Below, piece by piece: positions 11,101 through 21,700 of a DNA stretch of 64,000 nucleotides (positions are counted from its first letter, which is position 1; every line of letters starts with the position of its first letter). A program made the translations under genes and the position numbers. The notes under the pieces were generated by a model. It was given only the letters and a program-made list of their open reading frames with translations, ran no database searches and was not told where the DNA came from. The DNA comes from Bugula neritina (Eukaryota; Bryozoa; Gymnolaemata; Cheilostomatida; Bugulidae): contig OZ037768.1 in assembly GCA_964035545.1 (NCBI GenBank), positions 23,586,819 through 23,650,818 on the forward strand, in the 5' to 3' direction.

Positions 11101-13537
11101 ATACTTTGTAGGCTATTGCTCGGAAGGAGATGAAGTATCAAGTCTAAAGAACTATCTCAGTGCCCTGGAGAACACTCTTCCATCCAAAACGAGTTAGTGT
11201 CAAACTATTGCCTGCTTTTCAGTGCTATGAGACACAAACTGCAATGTTTCCAGTATTATTAGTCATTAACTACAGTCTACTGGCATCTAGAATAGTTTTC
11301 TTAGTTTGGTTATACACACTTTGAGTTGTTGATACCAGGTTTCTGCAATTATTATTATATTGCATATTATCTAATTATTGGCAAGCTGCTTCGTTTTTTA
11401 TTCTCGCTTTCTTAGTCAATAATCCACTTGCCTTTTCTAGGCCTTCAAATAACTACTTTTCATTTATATTTCATAAGGTTCTACACCAACAAAAGCAGGT
11501 GAATATCCTGACCTTGATGATCAAGATGACCTCGAAAATGTTGACTGCACGCATGAGAATGAAGAAGAAAGTGACATCTCTGACATCGAGGAGGCGGGTT
11601 ATGCTGACTTTAATAAAGCTGACCTTGACCCTCATATCTGCAACTTGATGCAACTCCAGCCAACCAGGAAAAGGAATATCAAAAAGCTGTTTAACAACAA
11701 GAAGGCGGTAAAACTTTAAGTTATTATATTCCAACTTGGATTATTATATTCCTATATTCCGTGATATTCTTTGTTGATTGTGCCATGAAAACTTTCTATT
11801 ACTGGTAAAACTCCCCCCCCCCCAAAGTTCTCCCTGTATGCTGGATTTATTAGCTATTATCTACTGTACTACCATGCCAACCCCGCACGGTGTTTGTTTT
11901 TCCTCTACGCTTCTTTTTCTCTCAGGTGTACGAGATGAGTGACCCTGTTAGAGGTCGTGCGATGATCATAAACATTGAGAACTTTCGCAAAGATGGCCGA
12001 CACCGCCCGGAGCTGACAAGAAAAGGCTCTTATATCGACTATCAAAACATTCGCAGACTGTTTCAAGATATGACATTTGATATTGTAAAGAAGGACGAAG
12101 AGATGTCAGATCTGTGCAAAAACGTTTGTATCCAACATAGTAATAAATAGATGTATGATCAACACAACCAAACCAAGTTCTATTTTTATATTGATTTTTA
12201 ATAGAAAAACTGACTATAATTAAGCATGTTTGACCAGCAGTTTAGCTAATTTAAACTTTTGTAAAAACATGGATTAGCTGTAAAGCTGATTCTAAAGTTA
12301 ACTAAGAGCACACCAGTTAATAGCCTGTTAACTGTTAACACTGACTTTGGTTTCATTCACTCACAGGAGATACTAGCCGAGATTAAAAAGGAGACGGAGT
12401 TGTCCGTCCACAAGACCCTTGGGATGTTCGTCCTCGTCATCATGTCTCACGGCTCGGCCAATAACATCTTTTATGACAAAGACTGCGTACCTGTGAATAT
12501 TATGACTGAAGTGAAAGACTTGCTTTCGGCCAGTCGTTTTCCAGCTATGAGAGGAAAACCTAAGCTGATAATACTTCAGGCATGCTCAGGCAGTGAGTCA
12601 TCGTGTCTGTGTGTTGATGAGTCAGCTTTATACTATATGCTGCTTATATACTGGTATACTATATATATTTTGTATACTATCTACTGTTTAATATATAGTG
12701 TATACTACATACTGGTATACTGTATATATTATACTGTATACTATATACTGTATATTATATTCTGCTATACTGTATATTATGTACTGTTCCAGGTCAGGTT
12801 GATCTTGGTGGTGCCACGAGCAACACTCAAACTGCTTTGCCAACTTCTACCATCTCAAGTGATGACCCTAGCTCTGTTGACAGTGCAACGCCATCTGAAC
12901 CAATCATTCCCTCAGCTGGGCCAGTACCCTCAGCCAGGCCAGTACCCTCAGCTGGGCTAGTACCTTCAGCCGGGCCAGTACCCTCAGCTGGGCCAGTATC
13001 TCCAGCCGGGCCAGTTACAGATATTGACGTTAGCCGACTGGATTACCTGGATGTTGATGATTTCTACATCATGAAGTCAAGCACAGAATGTAAATATAGA
13101 TAGCTGTCTTTTATTAGATGTATACAAAACTTACGGTTGGTTAATATTTCACTAACTTCTTTCCTAAACTCACCTTTCCTCTCATTAAAGCATTCACAGC
13201 AGGGAGGGATGACTCATACGGCTCGTGGTTCATCAGAGTTCTGGTCGCAACTTTCTACAAACACAGCTGTCACAGGGACGTAGATCAGCTCTTTCTAATA
13301 GTGAGTCATTCTGTTCTCTTTTTACTACGGCCTGCTCTCATTGGTCAATTCCTTCTAACCAACAGTGTAATTGGTTGTGCATTGCTCTGGTAGATACAGG
13401 AGAGAGTTAGACAGGCGAGTATTGCGTACATGAAGAAGACTGGCTTAGCTGTTGGAGGAAATGTTCCTTCCAGACCAGACTGTACTTTCACTCATGGCAG
13501 GAAACTGCTCTTCTTCCCAAAGGTCAACGAAAAGTGA
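5159..13537 (+). CDS. LRR-Roc-COR-caspase fusion protein (kinase-less Roco with C-terminal caspase)
   Basis: Sixteen exons: 5159-5195, 5542-5785, 5894-6037, 6126-6263, 6379-6516, 7432-7524, 8238-8378, 8695-8835, 8944-10940, 11112-11192, 11478-11707, 11926-12123, 12367-12592, 12793-13089, 13191-13300 and 13400-13537. All junction phases agree, giving about 1450 residues. It starts MGNNNSK, a candidate N-myristoylation site. LRRs fill about residues 90-440. The Roc GTPase has a P-loop GNTLAGKT (464-471), DFGGHE (516-521) and SHKD (585-588). COR follows to about 1024, then an acidic linker (1026-1128) and a caspase domain with MSHG (His1222) and QACSG (Cys1267). The LRR-Roc-COR part resembles MFHAS1-type Roco proteins, with a caspase where LRRKs carry a kinase. 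Inferred role: GTP-controlled protease in cell death or immunity. Alternative: two neighbouring genes, since reading through the exon 9 donor meets a stop immediately. Confidence 0.85.
5894..9120 (+). other. Leucine-rich repeat region built from modular phase-2 exons
   Basis: Domain entry within the Roco-caspase gene. Exons 3-8 (144, 138, 138, 93, 141 and 141 bases) all end in phase 2, and most encode about two LRR units of roughly 23 residues, ending in patterns such as GISSLPMR and GLAELPMR. The final LRRs lie at the start of the long exon 9. Because the exons are symmetric, whole LRR pairs can be added, lost or skipped without breaking the frame. LRRs usually bind ligands or regulate the GTPase in Roco proteins; the ligand here is unknown. 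Confidence 0.8.
7900..8175 (+). mobile_element. Possible solo LTR-like segment in Roco-caspase intron 6
   Basis: The segment contains a TATATAAAG box at about 8007, then an AATAAAG signal about 90 bases later, followed by a pyrimidine-rich end. This order (TATA box, short transcript start, polyadenylation signal) is typical of an LTR. I could not define terminal TG..CA ends or a target-site duplication, so this is tentative. Confidence 0.25.
9215..10940 (+). other. Roc GTPase and COR dimerisation domains
   Basis: Domain entry within exon 9. The Roc part has a G1 motif GNTLAGKT, DFGGHE as the G3/switch II motif, and SHKD in the G4 position. All are compatible with nucleotide binding; SHKD departs from the classical NKxD, as is common in Roco proteins. 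The COR part follows, with the typical FHNSGKILWF and ILPYFSKQF segments. COR normally mediates dimerisation that controls GTP hydrolysis. No protein kinase motif follows, so this is not an LRRK orthologue; MFHAS1 is the closest animal layout. Confidence 0.85.
12620..12790. repeat. TATACTGTATAT low-complexity repeat in the caspase intron
   Basis: An imperfect repeat of TATACT/TGTATAT words fills the intron immediately after the exon with the catalytic cysteine. It creates a spurious open frame rich in Tyr and Ile; the donor GTGAGT at 12593 and the acceptor before 12793 exclude it from the message. Confidence 0.7.
12905..13015 (+). repeat. Coding 18-bp minisatellite in the caspase linker
   Basis: About six copies of an 18-base unit (CCAGTACCCTCAGCTGGG and variants) keep the frame and encode PSAGPV-type hexapeptides. 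They sit between the large and small subunits of the caspase domain, where caspases are processed on activation. The copy number is likely polymorphic. Confidence 0.8.
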
Positions 13538-13618
13538 CCTTTCTTGTAGTTCTAACAGCTCATTGAGAATTACTGCTGAGGTGAAAACAAACTAAACCAG
13601 GTCACTATGTTTCATTGT

Positions 13619-13624
13619 AATAAA
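13619..13624 (+). terminator. Polyadenylation signal of the Roco-caspase gene
   Basis: AATAAA lies 82 bases after the stop codon at 13535-13537. It is the first canonical signal downstream and supports ending the gene here. Confidence 0.55.
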
Positions 13625-13942
13625 CAGTCCACATTGACAATTAGTATATATATAGTCGTCATATGTACATGGCAATGCTTATCTGGTGCATTCATGATAC
13701 TTCTATTATATGATGCCAATACCTTTGGAGCTTAGTGCTATTTTCTATATTCCAAAATTCTAACCAACACTAAATGCACTCTATTTCACCCCTAGTTTTA
13801 TTAGCTACATATTTAATTTTACATAATTTGTGTACTGCTCAGTTTTTATAGCTATACAATTTATATGCCACATTTATACTGTTTGGTCACTTGTAAATAT
13901 AAACATCTGTACTACATAATCATAAGGTACATCTACTTGTAA

Positions 13943-13980
13943 TCCTCACAGGGATAGTGACTATGAACTTGTGTGAGTTT
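13943..13980 (+). mobile_element. SINE 3' tail fragment
   Basis: The motif CTCACAGGGATAGTGACTAT followed by GAACTTG matches, in plus orientation, the 3' tails of the SINE copies at 49924-50139 and 59442-59650, which lie in minus orientation. No tRNA-like head is attached, so it is a 5'-truncated copy or the tail of a partner LINE. Confidence 0.65.
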
Positions 13981-14411
13981 ACACCTGCTTGTATGTCGTG
14001 ATATGAAAGCCTTGCTACAGGCTGGAACAGTTAACAGAGTGCATGCTTCACTGTGTAGAGGTGTAGGCTGTTTCATTCCTGAGTTCAAATTATGGTAGAA
14101 AGTCTTCGTTTTATGTCAGACCTAAAGGAACAACCTAATTAGTGACTCCATTAGCACACAGTCTCTACTTCCTGTTAGGGGAAGAGCAGCTGAACACTGG
14201 TAGAGCATCTCCCTATGAGAGCAAAAAACTTCGCAATTTTTTCAGTAAGACAAAAACTTGTTAAAAATTTATTGAATACAATTATATTATATAAAAAGTA
14301 ATGAGAAAATGTATACTATTTAATATAACAAAATGATATTGGTGAGATTGTCCATGATGGTATATAACAGATCCTTCAGATAAATGGAGAGCGACTGATA
14401 GAAGAATACTG

Positions 14412-14612
14412 GTGTATATATTGTAAAGTGACACTGTTAGTGTATACATTTTAAAAGTGACACTGTTGGTGTATACATTGTAAAGTGACACTGTTGGTGT
14501 ATACATTGTAAAGTGACACTGTTAGTGTATACATTGTAAAGTGACACTGTTAGTGTATACATTGTAAAGTGACACTGTTAGTGTATACATTGTAAAGTGA
14601 CACTGTTGGTGT
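14412..14612. repeat. 28-bp minisatellite
   Basis: About seven copies of a 28-base unit beginning GTGTATACATTGTAAAGTGA, nearly identical, in the intergenic gap. A minus-strand frame across it (repeating VYT/SLYN) is an artefact of the repeat. Confidence 0.85.
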
Positions 14613-14980
14613 AACCAGAGCACAGAAAGTTGGAAAGTAAAAACTACAGTCAGTTGAACAACGGACTGTATTATCACATATTGACGATTGACTGTATATA
14701 ATATACTTGTATATTATATAATATAATATAAAATACTAATATAGTTATATAATATACTAGTATACTATATAATATATAGTTATATAATATGCTTATATAA
14801 TATAGGTGTAACATGAATGAATAAAACAGGCTTTTATGTTTGATAAACTAGTTGTGGCGGGAGGGGAAGGGAGAGCACCAACATAATCCACCAGGATTGT
14901 AGGCTATAGTAAGTCATGTAATGCATAGTGCTGTTATAACAAGTTCTGCTGCAGATATCATCTAAAGCTATTTCTCTAGA

Positions 14981-17900
14981 TTACACTTGCTCATCCTTAT
15001 AGCCTAAGTCCCCGGTATTGGTGTCCATAGTGTTGGTGTTCAGTGGGTACGTCTCGTCACAATCCCCCTCCGCAGTGCTGGGTACACTGTGGCTATAACT
15101 TGAGGGTAGGACCGGAGGAGGGGGTAGCATCTGACTGTATTCCTCGGCACCCGTACCTTCTGCAACAAAGAGTATATGACTTACTATGAGCTCTACACTC
15201 TAACTATGAGCTCTACACTTTAGCTATGAGCTCTACTTTAGCTATGAGCTCTACACTCTAACTATGAGCTCTACACTCCCACTATGAGCTCTACACTCTT
15301 ACTATGAGCTCTACACTCCTACTATGAGCTCTACACTCTAACTATGAGCTCTACACTCTAACTATGAGCTCTACACACTAACTATGAGCTCTACAATCTA
15401 ACTATGAGTTCTACACTTTAACTATGAGCTCTACACACTAACTATGAGCTCTAGAAGAGGGGTGGGGGAAGAGAGAGAGTTGAGAGGGAGAAGATAGAAA
15501 GACTTACCGCCGCTGCTCAAGTCCGTGTTGGTGTTGTAGTCCCTCCCAGAGCCGGGGTTTGAGTGGCTCAACATCTGATCTCGCTGACTTCTCTTCTTCC
15601 TGCGTTTTCGCTGCTGATTGACTGGCGGGTGGTCACTGGGTGCAGGAGAGTGGCAGTGAGGGACGGGTCTCAGACCTTCCAGTAATAATATAGTAGTTAA
15701 TAATTATACAATAAGTCCTGTGTGCCAGACACCCCAGGGCAATGGGAGCTGCAAGAAAGCAGCTTGAAAAGGTATTTCAAATCCCACTGCAAAATAATTC
15801 AATAAACACATAAAATATTTTCAACTACGGCCGTGACCTTCAACTAACCTTGAGGATGCGGTAGTTTATTATAGTGAGTCGGAACAGGCGGGGCAGGGGA
15901 GCCTTCCTTCGTGGTTCTAGGTAGGAAGGTGCTGAACTGCGGGGTGTTGGAGCGAGACCTCTCGTACTGCTGGTGTACGTTGTAGTGTGGCAAGGAACCA
16001 TGGGAATAGTGATGACCATTGGCAGCGTCGTGCTGACTTCCGGCATCTAAAGCACACATAGACATAGAGAGTATATTATATACATGTGTACACATAGACA
16101 TAGAGAGTATATTATATATACATGTGTACACATAGACATAGAGAGTATATATATATACATGTGTACACATAGACATAGAGAGTATGATAGTATATATTAC
16201 CTATGACGCTGTGATGAGAGCTATGAGGATGCTGCTGAAAGGAAGAGGGGGCGTGTCTGCTGCCGTTACTATTATAGTGAGGGTAGTGCTGCATCAAATT
16301 GTAGTCCAAGTGTTTCGTGTCCTATAAACAGTGAAGTTTATAATCATATATAATATAGTGTGTATAGTATAACGTGTAGTGTGTATTATACCATCTAGTA
16401 CAGTGTATATTATAATATCGTAGAATGTATATTTTATTATAGAATACAGTGTATATAACGTATACTATTACACAGAATACAAGCAGGTAAAACATCCACC
16501 TGGTGGTTCTCATTGGCTGCATAACTTTCATCGAGTTCATTCAGTGGATTTATATTCAGACTGATTCTCTGGGAGTGAACGGAGGACAGGGTGCCGTTGG
16601 AAGGGGCGGACATTGGGCCCACCCCGCCATTCATTGTGACAAACTGCGTGGATCCGTTGACACTCGGCTGTTTCAGCTGCTCTCCGTACAGAACTTTGGA
16701 GGCGTCTGCAAACTTGTTGTGACTTCCTCTTCCTCTTGCTAACAATACAACGGGGAGACAATAGAAACAACACATCAGAATTGTCTTCTCTTACATTCTA
16801 TTAGAGAGAAGACAATTACATCAGCTGCTTGTACTCTAGCTGAATTATAAAGTTTTGAGAAATCTAACAGAGTATTGGGATTATTAGTCTACCCATGTAA
16901 GCATATAATGTCGAGTATGTAAACAACAATGTATGTACACTCAAGATATTTGTATTCTATGTTATCAATGCGGTCAAAAGAATACATCAATATTTCTACA
17001 GGCGAAAACATATAGTTCTAAACATATACACATATAATTCTACACGTGTGTAGATATACAATTCAACACATATAGATACAGCATGCTCACCCAACACAGT
17101 TCTGCGACGCTGCCGCTGCTTGAAGCCGCAGACGGCTACAAACACTATGAGTATGAGAATCATGAGACCGAGCACCGAGCCGAGAATTATGTAGAGAAGA
17201 TCGCTGTCGCTCGTCAAACCAAAGATGTTCTTATCTTTGTCAGCGTTGATGTATTTCTGGTCGCTATTAGTTCCTCTTGTATCTGATCCGGGGTTGTCTC
17301 CACTGACGAGAGTTGGGAGGGAGTAGTCTTCAGTGTTGTAGTTTGCTGAAAACACAAGGAAAGAGTTTACAGGAAGACAGAGTGAGTTTTAGCACACAAG
17401 GGAACTTCACAGTAGAAGTGGGTAAAGGAACATCATTTATTCTTTTATTTAGGAGAGAAGAAAAGAGAAATTAATGATACCGAGTTTTGTGAGAGATTAA
17501 TAAGTAAGGAGTTCAACCAAACAGGAAGTGATAAACTCGTCGTACCGGAGAGCGAGTGAGTGAGCACAAAGCTGGGAGGACTCTGACCGTACGAGTTCTC
17601 GGCCGTAACTCTCACTCCGTACTTCTCTCCCGGAGACAGACCAGTTATGGTGGCTTCCATCACAACGTAGGACGGCTCTGCTAGGACAGACAGCTGTGAC
17701 CACGTGACATCCGCCGGCATGTCCCACACCTTGTACTGTAACACAACACAATAAACTGAAGAGAATTTCAAATGTATGCAGACAATGTGACACGACTTTA
17801 GCACTCTCGTAATATTTTAAAATATTGATAACATAATTACAAGTGAACTGAATTGCGATATTATATGTAAAGGTTATATAATGTAACTTACATCTTTTAT

Positions 17901-18670
17901 AAGTACTATTTTGTGAATACAAGTGGAGATACTTGGTCTAGACGTGGAGTTAGTTAACATGAATGAGTAGCACTATGAGTGAGTTGCACTGTGAGTGAGT
18001 AGCACTATGAGTGAGTAGCACTGTGAGTGAGTAGCACTGTGAGTGAGTTGCACTGTGAGTGAGTTGCACTGTGAGTGAGTAGCACTGTGAGTGAGTAGCA
18101 CTATGAGTGAGTAGCACTGTGAGTGAGTAGCACTGTGAGTGAGTTGCACTGTGAGTGAGTTGCACTGTGAGTGAGTAGCACTGTGAGTGAGTAGCACTAT
18201 GAGTAAGTAGCACTGTGAGTGAGTTGCACTGTGAGTAAGTAGCACTGTGAGTGAGTTGCACTGTGAGTGAGTAGCACTGTGAGTGAGTAGCACTGTGAGA
18301 GTTAGTTAGAGTCAGAGAAAGTGCTAGACAGTGAAGTACCTCAACTATGTATCTCTCCACCAGCTCCTTCTTGCTGCTGGGCCACACCACCGTCAGCTGA
18401 GTGCGACCCGTCTGCACGACGGAGGACACGGCGGGAGGAAACTTGGGAGCTGATGAAACTGCAGCTTTGAGCAGTTTGACTTTCCGCGTGCTGGGGCTCA
18501 CTTCCACCTGATTGTCCACATAAACAGCACCTATTCTGAATCGGTAGATCCCACCTTCAACATAAGAGTAGTACTAGTAGTAACAGTAGTAGTACTGGTG
18601 GTAGTAGTAGTAGTAGTAGTACTAGTAGTAGCAGTATTAGTAGTGGTGGTGGTGGTAGTGGTAGTAGTAC

Positions 18671-18705
<35 letters not shown>

Positions 18706-18734
18706 ATAGTAGTACTAGTAGTAACAGTAGTAGT

Positions 18735-18769
<35 letters not shown>

Positions 18770-21700
18770 CTAGTAGTGGTAGCAGTAGTTAGTAGTAACA
18801 GTAGTAACAGTAGTAGTACTAGTGGTAGTAGTACTAGTGGTAGTAGTGGTGGTGGTAGTAGTACTAGTACTAGTAGTAGTAGTACCTGCAGAGAGACCAG
18901 CTAGTCTGTACTCATTTGTCTGCATAGAATCAACCCGCAGAGTGAACCACTTTGACCAGCCATCTGGATCCAGTCTCTTGTACTGTACTTTATACATAAC
19001 GACAGGCACACCCCCTGATACAGGGGTGTAAGTTATTCTTACTTCAGTAGAAGATATGACCTCCACCACTGGCATGGTTGGGGCGACTATAGCTATAAGA
19101 AGTGTAAGTGTATTACTCATGATATGTATTATATATACAGTAATATATCATATGATACTCATGATATGTATTATATATACAGTAATATATCATATGATAC
19201 TCATGATATGTATTATATATACAGTAATATATCATATGATACTCATGATATGTATTATATATACAGTAATATATCATATGATACTCATGATATGTATTAT
19301 ATATACAGTAATATATCATATGATACTCATGATATGTATTATATATACAGTAATATATCATATGATACTCATGATATGTATTATATATACAGTAATATAT
19401 CATATGATATCTGCTGTATATAACCAAATAAACAAACTGATTCAATAGTCAGCAAATCATTAGCTCAACATCAGTAGTATCTATACACATGGAAAACTTC
19501 CCACCAGTGATCAGTTTCCATGGTGACAATATTACTCAATGACAGGAACAAAACTTCAGAGCTATCCTACTTATGTTTTATAATGTTTGTAACCAAGTTA
19601 TCCTTCCAGTTCAACTTCATAATGTCTCAAATTGAAACTTCAATCCGTTAGTTACGCACTTTGACTAGCTACATTATAAATACAGTATAAATATAAACTA
19701 GATGTTAGCATGAGGCATGCATCTACCTGTTATAACGGGTACGTAACTACAAAGCAACTAAATACTACCAACTATAAGTATAAGTGCTACTAGCTCCGAG
19801 TTTTGTCACAGTATAGGTGCTGGGGGCAAAACATTTCTATGGGGCAACAGATTTGAGGGGCGATATGACAATAAATGCTGTCTGTAAATCTTTGAGTTTT
19901 CAATTCAAATAGTAGTCACTTACTTTTGGAAGGCGTAGTTGTAGTTGAAGTCACGAGTATACTATTAGGGGACGTTGGTGATGGGGTTCGCTCTGAAAGC
20001 AAATGGACATGCCAAGAACATTAGTCTATTAATAAAGTCGCAAGGTGAGATATACAGGCAAGGAAAAGGCTAATACTACTCTACGTTGATAAAGCCTTAG
20101 AAAGTCCACTACAAAAACTAGTCCATGTAAAGATAAGACAAAATGTTACATGGTTTTTAGTCTGTAGCATTATGAAGGATAAAGCTGGTTATTCAGGAAA
20201 AAGAGAGTGAGGCATCTTTGTTAGAGTTTTGCATGAAAACCAAAATTAAATTACACAAACGTGTTTATAAATTCAAACTCAAACAGAGATCCCAATTCAC
20301 GTGGATTTCTGTTAGGAAAAATATTTCAGGTGAAAGTAGAGTAAGTGTGCTTTTATTTTTAATATCCATATGAAACTTTATACTACTCACTGCAAAAAAA
20401 GAATCATTCTGAAAAAGATTCTTTTTTACAAAAAGAGTGGTGGTCATAAGATGAAAAAATTACCTTGCTCAAACAGGTTAGTTGGAGTGACAACAGCTAT
20501 AGCACTACACAATACACAACTTTACTTTCACCTGCACACAGGTTTGACGTGAGAGAAATAGAAAACAGTGCATCAAACAGATGAGTTGGTAGCATTTTAT
20601 TGTTTGATTAGTTACAAAGAGCCAGCACCAAGAGAGTAGCTAGGGGTTACTATACAAGCAAGGCTACCTATTGCGGGCGGGCTGGAGAGGACCCTCAAAT
20701 AGGCAGTCGAGTTTGTGGATCCGTACTGATTAGCAACTTGACAGCTATACCATCCGGTATCAGCTGGTGTCAGCTGCATGATCACTAAGATGTTCATTTG
20801 GATGAGCCGGCGGGCGGGTACTGCACTCAGCTGGACGCCGTCTTTATACCATCCGTACTCGGCATCGTGATCGTTGACTATACACATGAGTCTAACATCG
20901 CTGCCAGAGCTACGAGTGGCATTCTCTAGCCCAGTGATGACTGCTGGAGGCCGACACTGATTGACACACACAGGTGCTTGCAAAGTGGCTGTTAGTTGCG
21001 TGACAGCAGCAGCGGGTGGTTGGGAAGCAGAAGACAGTGAGACAGCTAACAGTAGAGAACAGCAGCATGTGACAGTAGCATGTGACAGCAGCACTAGCTA
21101 AAACTCATCTCCCTATTGTACATTGTTAGCAGCTATTATATAATGCTACAGAAATTTTAAATGTGAAAATTTGCACTTCTAAAAAGCTATCAAAAACAAG
21201 TCAATGTTAAAAGGTGCATATTGTGGAATAAGACAGGGTGGGATAGAAACACTAATCAGTATTTAGTACAGTGAGATGGTTAAAACATTCATTTGCTATA
21301 AGTCTCGGAGATTTATTGTTACAAAAAGCAAACAGTAGGAAATGTTAGTATAATAAATAGCGGACAACTCCAGTGTGTAGCCAGGGTTAGAAGAGACAGG
21401 GAAAGACAACTACTGTACAGACAAGCAACAGCTGATATATAACTGCAGCAACTACATACAAAGGGTGTAAGCAGATACCTGTAATTGGGGTTGTCTCCTC
21501 ATCGCCAAAGGTTGGATCCAGGCGAAATCTAACACTAGGGGGACTGTCTACTTGTATGTTGTTACGATACAGCGCCACTATGATGAACTTGTACTTTTGA
21601 CCTGATGAGATGATGTAGTTTAATCAAACATAGCAATATAATACATATAATATAATATACATGTATATAATATAATATATACATGGTAATATATATAATA

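Larger units (their letters stand above)
11926..13537 (+). other. Caspase (peptidase C14) domain with p20, linker and p10 parts
   Basis: Domain entry, exons 12-16. The p20 part begins YEMSDPVRGRAMIINIENF, the usual caspase strand. The catalytic dyad is present: His in VIMSHG and Cys in QACSG, 45 residues apart. A serine/proline-rich inter-domain linker holds PSAGPV repeats and is followed by an acidic DIDVSRLDYLDVDD stretch with several possible aspartate cleavage sites. The p10 part contains SYGSWFIRVLVATFY and ends KLLFFPK, matching the usual C-terminus of active caspases. Arg replaced by Ser in QACSG (normally QACRG) is a mild departure. No CARD or DED precedes it; the Roco module takes that place. 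Confidence 0.85.
13538..14980. other. Gap between convergent genes, with SINE tail and minisatellite
   Basis: The Roco-caspase gene ends from the left and the Ig/FN3 receptor ends from the right. The gap holds a SINE tail fragment at 13943-13980, a tRNA-like fragment near 14175-14222, a 28-bp tandem repeat at 14412-14612 and an AT repeat at 14690-14810. I see no coding exon. Confidence 0.6.

Noticed and set aside
12400-12960. Single-exon reading of the caspase with a Tyr/Ile-rich insert
   Set aside because: The insert is an AT repeat between a GTGAGT donor (12593) and a CCAG acceptor (12792); splicing gives QACSGS followed by an acidic caspase-like continuation.
5159-13537. LRRK1/LRRK2 orthologue
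   Set aside because: No kinase motifs follow COR; the downstream exons encode a caspase domain.
17973-18519. A 189-residue frame joining a receptor exon to THSQCYSLT repeats
   Set aside because: Only 18340-18554 is exon; the donor GTACTT precedes the repeat and the next exon at 17735 continues the FN3 domain in phase.
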